Shown: positions 1 to 5,327 of the stretch, piece by piece
Layout: the number at the start of each line of letters is the position of its first letter
Position numbering within the stretch: the stretch's first letter is position 1
Origin: Lysobacterales bacterium
Lineage (GTDB): Bacteria; Pseudomonadota; Gammaproteobacteria; Xanthomonadales; SZUA-36
DNA length: 7,045 nt
NCBI GenBank assembly: GCA_026193295.1
Contig: JAPHSB010000172.1
Location: forward strand, 1 to 7,045
Reading direction: 5' to 3'
Notes under the pieces: model-generated
Databases searched by the model: none
Told to the model about the DNA's origin: nothing
Seen by the model: the letters and a program-made list of their open reading frames with translations, nothing else
Position numbers and translations under genes: made by a program

Positions 1-393
1 GGCCGGGCCATCGGCGATCCGGAGACGGAAGCAGGCCGCTCACTGCTCAAGGAACGGTCACCGCTCACCCGCGTCGACCAGATCACCAAGCCGCTGCTGA
101 TCGGCCAGGGGGCGAACGATCCGCGGGTCAAGCAGGCCGAGTCGGACCAGATCGTGGAAGCAATGAAAAGCAGGGACATCCCGGTGACCTACGTCCTCTA
201 CCCGGATGAAGGCCACGGCTTTCAGAAGCCGGAGAACAACCTGTCGTTCTTCGCGGTGGCCGAGGCCTTCCTGGCGGAATGCCAGGGTGGACGCTACCAG
301 AGCCTGGGCAATGATTTCGAAAATTCCAGCATCCAGATTCCTCATGGCATCGAGTTCGTTCCGGGCATCGCGAGCGACACGGCCAGCCCTTAG
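1..393 (+). CDS. S9 family (prolyl oligopeptidase-type) serine peptidase, C-terminal fragment
   Basis: The frame is open from the first base and ends at TAG 391-393, giving 130 residues. The 5' part, with the propeller domain and the nucleophile serine, lies outside the window. What is visible is the end of the alpha/beta-hydrolase catalytic domain. The segment LLIGQGANDPRV carries the catalytic Asp (residue 40 of the fragment, codon 118-120), and YPDEGHGF carries the catalytic His (residue 72, codon 214-216). Both blocks are hallmarks of S9 peptidases of the acylaminoacyl-peptidase/dipeptidyl-peptidase type, which cleave short peptides. The tail after the His (GGRYQSLGNDFENSSIQIPHG) matches the usual S9 ending, so the 3' end looks intact. 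No signal peptide can be judged. The gene converges on the M1 aminopeptidase gene with a 75-base gap. Family is confident; substrate and location are not determinable here. Confidence 0.93.
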   Translation, partial: GRAIGDPETEAGRSLLKERSPLTRVDQITKPLLIGQGANDPRVKQAESDQIVEAMKSRDIPVTYVLYPDEGHGFQKPENNLSFFAVAEAFLAECQGGRYQSLGNDFENSSIQIPHGIEFVPGIASDTASP

Positions 394-410
394 ACAGGCC
401 GGGTTGCGAA

Positions 411-446
411 AGGGGCCGGTCACGGACGCGTATGTGCCCGGCCCCT
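411..446. terminator. GC-rich hairpin between convergent genes, likely shared terminator
   Basis: The 9-base arm AGGGGCCGG (411-419) is perfectly complementary to CCGGCCCCT (438-446). After one mismatch the stem continues with CAC/GTG (421-423/434-436). It sits 18 bases past the S9 stop and 22 bases past the M1 stop on the other strand. The T-tract is poor: CCTT follows on the plus strand and TTT on the minus strand, so termination may be only partly intrinsic. Placement and stem strength support the call. Confidence 0.55.
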
Positions 447-468
447 CCTTCGCGCCGCCGCGGGCAAC

Positions 469-3195
469 CTAACGGAAACCCTCGAGTGCTGTGAGCAAGT
501 CCGCGCCCTGCGCATGCTGCAAAGCGGCGCACAGCCGGATGCTTTCCGTCGCCTGGGACAGGTCTCGTTCGTAGCCGGGAAGTTTTTCGGCGTGCCCATT
601 GACGAACGTTTCCCATTCATCGGCTCGGTTTGTGCTGCAGAAAACGCCACCCAGAGCGGGGACGATGACGGAACGGTAGTGCTCGGGAATCATGCCGATG
701 ATTTTCTCGTCATTTTCGATCAACCAGTTGTACGTCAATTCGGCCGTCGCCCTGCTCGACATCTGCCGAAACAGGATGCGCACGAAATCGACACTCTTGA
801 TCGCACCGTCCAGCATCGTCGCCTGGAGTTTCGCCACCAGCGCGGGGTCTTCCACTCGCGCCAGCGCCCCAAACCCGGCGGCGCGGAATGCCGGGTCCTC
901 TGCGGCGAGGCTCTGCGACAGCAACCGATCGAAAAACGGCTCGCCCAGGTCCTGCACGCCGACGCTGAAGGCTGTCTCCAGCTCATCCACCGGAACGGCT
1001 GCCTCGTCAGGCTCGCCGTTCAGGCCAATCCGCGCCGCCGCCTGTGCGGCGAGGGGCGCCCGCAGTTCCGGGTCTTTGGCGACCACCACCAGGAAGCGTT
1101 GCATGCGTTGCCGCAATATCGCCGAACCTTCGTCAGCGGCGTCCGCCAGCCGTAAATACCGAGGCTTGACGATGTTGCGCAGGCCAGGCAACACGCGATC
1201 CTGTTCTGCAAGGTCGAGTATGTCGGTGATGCTTTCCAGCTTGTTCATCGCGGATTCCGCCACATCCCAGTCGGGATGGTTGACCAGCCTGGCCAGGCCG
1301 GGCACGTAACTGCCGGACCCGGTCGCGCCTGCACGGAAAGACGCGTCCAGGCTGTCCGCCAGCACCAGGGCCTCGGGTGCGGAGAGCGAGGACGCCCGCT
1401 CGACCAGGCCATCCATCCAGGTTTCGTTCATGGTGAAACGGTAATAACCTGCGCCGTCTGCGTTCGGGAGCAGCTCGCCGGGACAGCCCTCGGCGTCGAG
1501 CGGTACGGTCTGCTTGCGCTCCCGCAACATGATGCACTGACTCTTGCGGGTACCGTCCGAGTTATAACTGACGCACATCGGGATCAGCCATTGGCTGGCG
1601 GAAGCATCGATGCCCGACCCCAGCGGCGCGTAGCGCGACTGGCTGACTTCGAGGCTGGGCTGCTGCCCTTCCTCGCAATCGACCTCGACGGAAACCAGCG
1701 GCACGCCCGGCTGATCGATGAAGGACTTGAAGGCGGCATCGACTTCGCTGACCCCTGAGCCTTCGGCGACCGAAGCGATGAAGCCATCCGCGTTGGCATT
1801 GCCATCGGCGTGACGCTCCATGTGCAGGCGGATACCCTTCTGAAAGCCCTCCACGCCGATATACCGCTCCAGCATGGACAGCACGCCGCCGCCTTTCTGA
1901 TAGGTAATGCTATCGAACGCCCCAGTAATGTTGTCGCTGTTGCTTATCGGTTCACGGATTTCGCGGGCGGCCGCCAGGGAGTCATTCTGCATGGCGCCCA
2001 GCGCGCCTTTCAGGGTCGATCGGCCGAATTCGCCCTCTGGCCAATAGCTCTCTGAGGCCTTGTAGCCCATCCAGGTCGCGAACGACTCGTTCAACCAGAT
2101 ATCCGTCCACCAGTCGGGTGTGACCAGGTCGCCGAACCACATGTGCGCCAGCTCGTGGGCCTGCACGGCAATGGTGCCACGCCTCTGATCCAGCGAGGAT
2201 TCCGCATCCATCAGGACGAGCCACTCGTCGTAGGTGATAGCGCCCGGGTTTTCCATGGCGCCGCCGAAGCTCTGGGGGATGGCGATCAGGTCCAGTTTCC
2301 GGTAGGGGTATGGCATGCCGAAATACTCTTCCAGGGTGGCCAGCAGACCCCCGGTTTGTTGCAGGGCGTAGCGGATCCGCTCGCCCTGGCCCCTGGCGGT
2401 CACGCCACGTAGCGGCACGCCTCGTTCGCGGATGGCGTTCGGCGGAATCTGGCCGACATCCACCAGGTCGTAGGGCCCGACTGCAAAGGCCAGCAGGTAG
2501 GTGGGCAGCGGGCGGGTGGTCTCGAAGGTCCTGCGGACAAACCCATCGTCCAGTTTCCTGTAGGTCCTCTCGGGTGTATTGGTGACGGCCACATCACCCT
2601 CGGGCGTGACCAGGGCCAGGTCGTATGGCACCTTGAAACCGGGATCGTCAAAGCCCGGGAATACCTGCCGCGCGGCAATCGCTTCGAACTGCGTGGCGGC
2701 GTAGGAGTCCTCGCCCCGCACCATTTTGAACAAGGCATTCGAGGCTGTGTTGAACGGCGCGCTGTAAATGAAGTGCAAGGTGGCGTCACCGGCCTCGACC
2801 GGACTTTCCAGCGTGATCAGCGCCACGCCGGATTCCAGTTTTTCTTCGTAGCTAGCGGCAATGCGCGCGGACGACGCCGTGCTCAACCAGGCCTCGGTGA
2901 CCTGCAGATTCTTGCCGTGCAGCCACAGCTGGTCGCGCGGCTCATCGAAGGTGACATCGATTTCCGTTCGTCCCGAGAAACGGTCCAGGCGCGGGTCGAT
3001 CCTCAGCTCGAGGCGGTAGTGGCGGGGTGCGACCGATTGACCGAGCTGGCCGACCGGCGCTTCCCCGGCGCTCGCTACTGCAGGTTGCCCTGCGTTGTGT
3101 TCCGGCTGCGGCGATTCAGGCTCTGAACAGGCCGTGATGAAGCCTGCCGCCAGTAACAGGTAAAAGGCAAGATGCACTAACCGGGCAATGAACAT
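469..3195 (-). CDS. M1 family zinc aminopeptidase, lipoprotein
   Basis: This 908-residue protein removes N-terminal amino acids from peptides using one zinc ion. An N-terminal signal peptide ends in the lipobox FITAC, with Cys23 as the lipidation site. The next residues are Ser-Glu, so there is no Asp at +2 to hold it in the inner membrane; outer-membrane anchoring is inferred. A Pro/Glu/Ala-rich linker runs to about residue 55. The M1 N-terminal beta domain follows (about 55-250), then the catalytic domain. The catalytic domain has the exopeptidase motif GAMEN (312-316) and HELAH (347-351) with the third zinc ligand Glu370 in WLNE, giving exact HExxH-x18-E spacing. The transition-state Tyr is probably Tyr432 in ITYQKGG. 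From about 500 come a beta-sandwich and a helical ERAP1-like C-terminal domain ending near 905. The length is normal for four-domain M1 enzymes. ATG at 3193-3195 is fixed by GAGGAG five bases upstream and by the signal peptide. All key residues are present, so it should be active. Side-chain preference cannot be read. Confidence 0.97.
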   Translation of the reverse strand: MFIARLVHLAFYLLLAAGFITACSEPESPQPEHNAGQPAVASAGEAPVGQLGQSVAPRHYRLELRIDPRLDRFSGRTEIDVTFDEPRDQLWLHGKNLQVTEAWLSTASSARIAASYEEKLESGVALITLESPVEAGDATLHFIYSAPFNTASNALFKMVRGEDSYAATQFEAIAARQVFPGFDDPGFKVPYDLALVTPEGDVAVTNTPERTYRKLDDGFVRRTFETTRPLPTYLLAFAVGPYDLVDVGQIPPNAIRERGVPLRGVTARGQGERIRYALQQTGGLLATLEEYFGMPYPYRKLDLIAIPQSFGGAMENPGAITYDEWLVLMDAESSLDQRRGTIAVQAHELAHMWFGDLVTPDWWTDIWLNESFATWMGYKASESYWPEGEFGRSTLKGALGAMQNDSLAAAREIREPISNSDNITGAFDSITYQKGGGVLSMLERYIGVEGFQKGIRLHMERHADGNANADGFIASVAEGSGVSEVDAAFKSFIDQPGVPLVSVEVDCEEGQQPSLEVSQSRYAPLGSGIDASASQWLIPMCVSYNSDGTRKSQCIMLRERKQTVPLDAEGCPGELLPNADGAGYYRFTMNETWMDGLVERASSLSAPEALVLADSLDASFRAGATGSGSYVPGLARLVNHPDWDVAESAMNKLESITDILDLAEQDRVLPGLRNIVKPRYLRLADAADEGSAILRQRMQRFLVVVAKDPELRAPLAAQAAARIGLNGEPDEAAVPVDELETAFSVGVQDLGEPFFDRLLSQSLAAEDPAFRAAGFGALARVEDPALVAKLQATMLDGAIKSVDFVRILFRQMSSRATAELTYNWLIENDEKIIGMIPEHYRSVIVPALGGVFCSTNRADEWETFVNGHAEKLPGYERDLSQATESIRLCAALQHAQGADLLTALEGFR

Positions 3196-3200
3196 GGTCG

Positions 3201-3206
3201 CTCCTC
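3201..3206 (-). promoter_or_regulatory. Shine-Dalgarno site of the M1 aminopeptidase gene
   Basis: On the minus strand GAGGAG lies five bases before the ATG at 3195. It decides the start in agreement with the lipoprotein signal peptide. No convincing -35/-10 pair was found between here and 3300. Confidence 0.8.
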
Positions 3207-3338
3207 ATGAATACTTCTGCTTGCAGGACAGCTGCACAACGCGTAAGTCCATCAAGCATAGTTGAGATGTCATGAATTTACCGAGCTGTGAATACGCTCG
3301 CACGAGCCAGGTATCGGGGTAAGCTGCGAGAGCGGCTG

Positions 3339-3401
3339 CGGCGGCGTGAGCGGAACCGCCGTGGAGTGGGGGAGGCCCCCTTCAGTGCCAACGTTACTGA
3401 A
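3339..3401. terminator. Three consecutive stem-loops downstream of the ADP-ribosylglycohydrolase gene
   Basis: Within the 221-base gap between the glycohydrolase stop and the M1 start are three inverted repeats in a row. CGGCGG/CCGCCG pairs 3339-3344 with 3356-3361. GGGGG/CCCCC pairs 3368-3372 with 3376-3380 around a 3-base loop. TTCAGT/ACTGAA pairs 3381-3386 with 3396-3401. The nearest begins about 16 bases past the glycohydrolase stop, where a terminator would be expected. None has a following T-run on the minus strand, so Rho-independent termination is not assured. They may instead be 3'-end-stabilising structures or part of the M1 gene's leader. Confidence 0.35.
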
Positions 3402-3416
3402 ACCTGTCGCGCCGGC

Positions 3417-4367
3417 TCAATCCCCGCCGCGATCCAGCGCCATCGCCATCTGCTCGATCATGCTGCGCCCGACCAGCCGGTTCAGCCAGTGCGCCGGGAT
3501 GCCGTTGATGCCGTAATGGGCCCCGGCCAGCTGCCCGCAGACTGCGGCCGTGGTGTCGGCGTCGTCGCCGAGGTTGGCGGCCGCCAGCACCGCGTCCTCG
3601 AACGAATCGGTGTGCCAAAAACACCACAGCGCCGCTTCCAGGCACTCGACCACGTAGCCGCTGCCGCGTATGGCGTCGGCCGGCTTGTCGAGCCAGGCCC
3701 CGTCCACGATTGCCTCGATCTTCGGCTGCGCCAACCCCAGTGCCCCGTGACCATGCACGATCGCCTCCTTGCTGCCACCCGTGAACGCCTCGCATAGCAT
3801 GGCGGACAGCAGCCGGCAGGCCTCCAGGCATTCCGCCGCCCCGTGCGTGGTGCGCGAACTCTCGGCGGCGTAGTGCACGGCCTGTTCGCGGTCGTCGACG
3901 TAGAACATCGGCACCGGCGCCAGCCGCATGATGCAGCCGTTGCCGGCAGAGCGGGGGTGGTCGTTGCCGGCGAACGGCTCGCCCGACATCTCGTAGCGCG
4001 ACAAAGCGTCGGAGACGGTGCCGCCGATGTCGAAACAACTTCCATTGCTGCTCATGTAGCCCTGGTCACGCCAGCGCAGGTAGCGTTGCACCTGGTCCTC
4101 CGCATCGAACCCATCCGAAGCGACCAGGCTGGCCGCCAGGCACAGCGCCATCGAAGTGTCGTCGGTCCACTGGCCCGGCTGCAGGCCGAACGGCCCGCCA
4201 CCCACCATGTCGGTCAGCGGCGCGAATGAACCGCGCGGCTGGAACTCCACCGCGGTGCCCACCGCGTCACCCACCGCCAGTCCCAGCAGGCAGCCGCGGA
4301 AGCGGTCCATGCGCACATCCGCCATCTGCACGCAGGGGTCGAGGTGAAACAGCGCATCCATCATCAT
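3417..4367 (-). CDS. ADP-ribosylglycohydrolase family protein (DraG/ARH-like)
   Basis: Cytoplasmic, metal-dependent hydrolase of the family that releases ADP-ribose from modified proteins or nucleic acids, or from small ADP-ribosyl compounds. From the ATG at 4367 it has 316 residues, usual for single-domain members. Motifs in order: GCLLGLAVGDAVG (25-37), the family's opening helix; WTDDT (67-71), whose Thr-Asp-Asp supplies metal ligands; GNGCIMR (142-148); THG (174-176); and GDDADTT (267-273), whose Asp269, Asp271 and Thr272 complete the binuclear site. Everything needed for catalysis is present and no signal peptide is seen. The start is uncertain. The same frame opens upstream at 4418, but that stretch is Cys/Arg-rich and unlike the family. 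ATGs at 4325 and 4310 lie just before the conserved MDRFRG and need no extra N-terminus. I chose 4367 because the upstream small frame ends there with an ATGA overlap. No ADP-ribosyltransferase or toxin gene is adjacent, so the substrate is unknown. Confidence 0.92.
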   Translation of the reverse strand: MMMDALFHLDPCVQMADVRMDRFRGCLLGLAVGDAVGTAVEFQPRGSFAPLTDMVGGGPFGLQPGQWTDDTSMALCLAASLVASDGFDAEDQVQRYLRWRDQGYMSSNGSCFDIGGTVSDALSRYEMSGEPFAGNDHPRSAGNGCIMRLAPVPMFYVDDREQAVHYAAESSRTTHGAAECLEACRLLSAMLCEAFTGGSKEAIVHGHGALGLAQPKIEAIVDGAWLDKPADAIRGSGYVVECLEAALWCFWHTDSFEDAVLAAANLGDDADTTAAVCGQLAGAHYGINGIPAHWLNRLVGRSMIEQMAMALDRGGD

Positions 4368-4423
4368 CGTCGCGCACCGACAGGCCCAGCCAGGTCGGCC
4401 AGCGCAATTTGCATCCATTCCAT
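4364..4423 (-). CDS. Possible 19-residue leader peptide ahead of the ADP-ribosylglycohydrolase
   Basis: Minus-strand frame from ATG 4423-4421 to TGA 4366-4364, predicted MEWMQIALADLAGPVGARR. It has the best ribosome binding site in the neighbourhood: GAGGAG six bases upstream. Its TGA overlaps the ATG at 4367 of the glycohydrolase frame as ATGA, and three ATG codons stand in tandem there, an arrangement often seen in translational coupling. No homologue is recognised. Three alternatives exist: it is the true N-terminus of the glycohydrolase, cut off by a one-base frameshift at the ATGATGATG run; it is chance; or the SD serves the in-frame ATG at 4418 with a long 11-base spacer. No runs of one amino acid suggest classical attenuation. 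Confidence 0.35.
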   Translation of the reverse strand: MEWMQIALADLAGPVGARR

Positions 4424-4429
4424 TGTTGT

Positions 4430-4435
4430 CTCCTC
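4430..4435 (-). promoter_or_regulatory. Strong Shine-Dalgarno site upstream of the ADP-ribosylglycohydrolase gene
   Basis: Minus-strand GAGGAG. It lies 6 bases from the ATG at 4423 (19-codon frame) and 11 bases from the ATG at 4418 (long form of the glycohydrolase). By spacing it favours the small frame. The starts at 4367, 4325 and 4310 have no comparable site; only a weak GGCGGA lies seven bases before 4310. Confidence 0.6.
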
Positions 4436-4603
4436 GAAGCAGAATTCAGGGCCACACAGCACGCGGGCAGCGGCGCCCGACCATGGCGGTCCGGCCAGCG
4501 GCGCAAACCCCATGGGCGTTCCGCCTTCCGCGTGATCCTACAGCGCGGGCAGTACGCCGAGCTTGATCTTAAGCAGCTGCGTTCTCAATAGCTGAGAATG
4601 ATG

Positions 4604-4626
4604 AAAGGAAGGAGGCCGATAGCCTC
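4604..4626 (+). promoter_or_regulatory. Orphan strong Shine-Dalgarno sequence within a small hairpin
   Basis: The purine run 4604-4615 ends in AAGGAGG (4609-4615), a perfect complement of the 16S rRNA 3' end. No ATG, GTG or TTG lies within the next 15 bases. The bases GAGGC (4612-4616) can pair with GCCTC (4622-4626), which would mask part of it. It lies about 140 bases before the phosphatase start, too far to act directly. It may be the remains of a lost gene start, a ribosome standby element, or chance. Confidence 0.25.
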
Positions 4627-4712
4627 AACGTCGCCGCCCCGATGCAAGGGAACGGGCCCGGCACGAATCCAGCCTGCGAGGCCACCTGGAGCCAATTGCG
4701 CGCATCGCAGCT

Positions 4713-4738
4713 GCGCGAGGATTGGAAAATCCCCGCGC
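4713..4738 (+). promoter_or_regulatory. Stem-loop with GNRA tetraloop in the phosphatase leader
   Basis: GCGCG-A-GGATT (4713-4723) pairs with AATCC-C-CGCGC (4728-4738), 10 of 11 positions, around the loop GGAA (4724-4727). GGAA fits the GNRA tetraloop rule on the plus strand only. It ends 19 bases before the phosphatase ATG, where an SD would usually lie a few bases further on; no SD is seen. It could influence translation of the phosphatase mRNA. It matches no riboswitch or thermometer class that I recognise. Confidence 0.35.
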
Positions 4739-4757
4739 GCTGCGCCATCATCCGCAT

Positions 4758-5306
4758 ATGAACATTTTCCTGGTCCGACACGGCGAGGCCGCGGCCCGCT
4801 GGCACGAATCCGACGACCCGGGCCTGAGCGAACTCGGTCGGCAACAGGCGGCGGAGGCGGCCCAGAAGCTGGTGGGCCGGATTCCGCCGGGAAGCCGCCT
4901 GCTCAGCAGCCCCATGCAGCGAGCGCGCGAGACCGCGGCGCCGCTGGCCGCAGCGCTGGGCGCAGAACCCGCCATCGTCGAGCCGTTCCGTGAAATCCCC
5001 ACGCCGGTGGCCATGGCCGAGCGACAGACCTGGCTGAACCGGATCGCCAGGCAGACCTGGAGTGAGCAGCCCGCCTTGGTGCAGGACTGGCGCCGGGCGC
5101 TGCTGGCGGCGCTGCGGGAGATCCGTGAGCCCACTGTCGTGTTCACCCATTTCATGGTGCTGAACGTGATCGTCGGCGCGCTGCAGGCCAACGACCGGGT
5201 GGTGAACTTCCTGCCCGACAACGCCTCGGTCACCACCCTGCGCGGCTTCGACGACGAGCTGCAACTGGCCGAGCTGGGGCGGCAGTTCCGCACAAAGGTG
5301 AACTGA
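4758..5306 (+). CDS. Histidine phosphatase family protein (SixA/phosphoglycerate mutase-like)
   Basis: This 182-residue cytoplasmic phosphatase belongs to branch 1 of the histidine phosphatase superfamily, whose members pass phosphate through a phosphohistidine. The protein opens with MNIFLVRHGEA: Arg7 and His8 form the RHG motif, with His8 the nucleophile. Arg55 in SSPMQRARETA is the second phosphate-binding Arg, Glu79 in the FREI segment is a candidate acid, and His131 in VVFTHFMVL is the second catalytic His. The full set is present, so it should be active. The ATG at 4758 starts directly at the first beta strand as in the family; a longer in-frame start at TTG 4722 would add an unconserved stretch inside the hairpin. 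No clear SD precedes 4758. The protein is a little longer than SixA and lacks the landmarks that would identify a sugar-phosphate mutase or cobalamin-pathway phosphatase, so the substrate is open. It diverges from the glycohydrolase gene and converges on the DUF885 gene with 21 bases between stops. Confidence 0.93.
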   Translation: MNIFLVRHGEAAARWHESDDPGLSELGRQQAAEAAQKLVGRIPPGSRLLSSPMQRARETAAPLAAALGAEPAIVEPFREIPTPVAMAERQTWLNRIARQTWSEQPALVQDWRRALLAALREIREPTVVFTHFMVLNVIVGALQANDRVVNFLPDNASVTTLRGFDDELQLAELGRQFRTKVN

Positions 5307-5307
5307 A

Positions 5308-5323
5308 CGGGGCCATGACCCCG
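5308..5323. terminator. Short hairpin between convergent phosphatase and DUF885 genes
   Basis: CGGGG (5308-5312) pairs with CCCCG (5319-5323) around a six-base loop. It fills almost all of the 21 bases between the two convergent stop codons. There is no T-tract on either side, and the last bases form the palindrome CCCCGGGG (5319-5326), so alternative pairings exist. It is a weak bidirectional terminator candidate. Confidence 0.35.
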
Positions 5324-5327
5324 GGGC

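Larger units (their letters stand above)
4424..4757. other. Divergent intergenic control region, no convincing gene
   Basis: About 330 bases separate the minus-strand glycohydrolase leader from the plus-strand phosphatase, so both promoters should lie here. No strong sigma70 pair is visible; TTGATC (4563-4568) followed 17 bases later by CAATAG is a poor match. The region holds the octamer palindrome GCAGCTGC at 4573-4580 and again at 4707-4714, each followed by G. It also holds a stem-loop TTCTCA/TGAGAA (4582-4587/4593-4598), an AAGGAGG with no start codon (4609-4615) that runs into a GAGGC/GCCTC stem (4612-4616/4622-4626), and the longer hairpin at 4713-4738. Open frames crossing the region have no recognisable product. 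Confidence 0.5.

Noticed and set aside
128..616. Minus-strand 162-codon frame across the S9 fragment and the convergent gap
   Set aside because: It is antisense to the well-supported S9 tail and its translation has shadow-frame composition.
3226..3300. Possible promoter for the M1 gene (TTGATG or TTCACA boxes on the minus strand)
   Set aside because: No -35-like box had a recognisable -10 box at 16-18 bases, so it is not listed as a feature.
4563..4591. TTGATC-17-CAATAG as a sigma70 promoter for the phosphatase
   Set aside because: The spacing is right, but the -10 box matches consensus at only two positions.
4598..4993. Plus-strand 131-codon frame starting in the intergenic region
   Set aside because: It overlaps the phosphatase in another frame and its product is Pro/Arg/Gly-rich without motifs. 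The SD-like AAGGAGG lies after its start codons, not before them.
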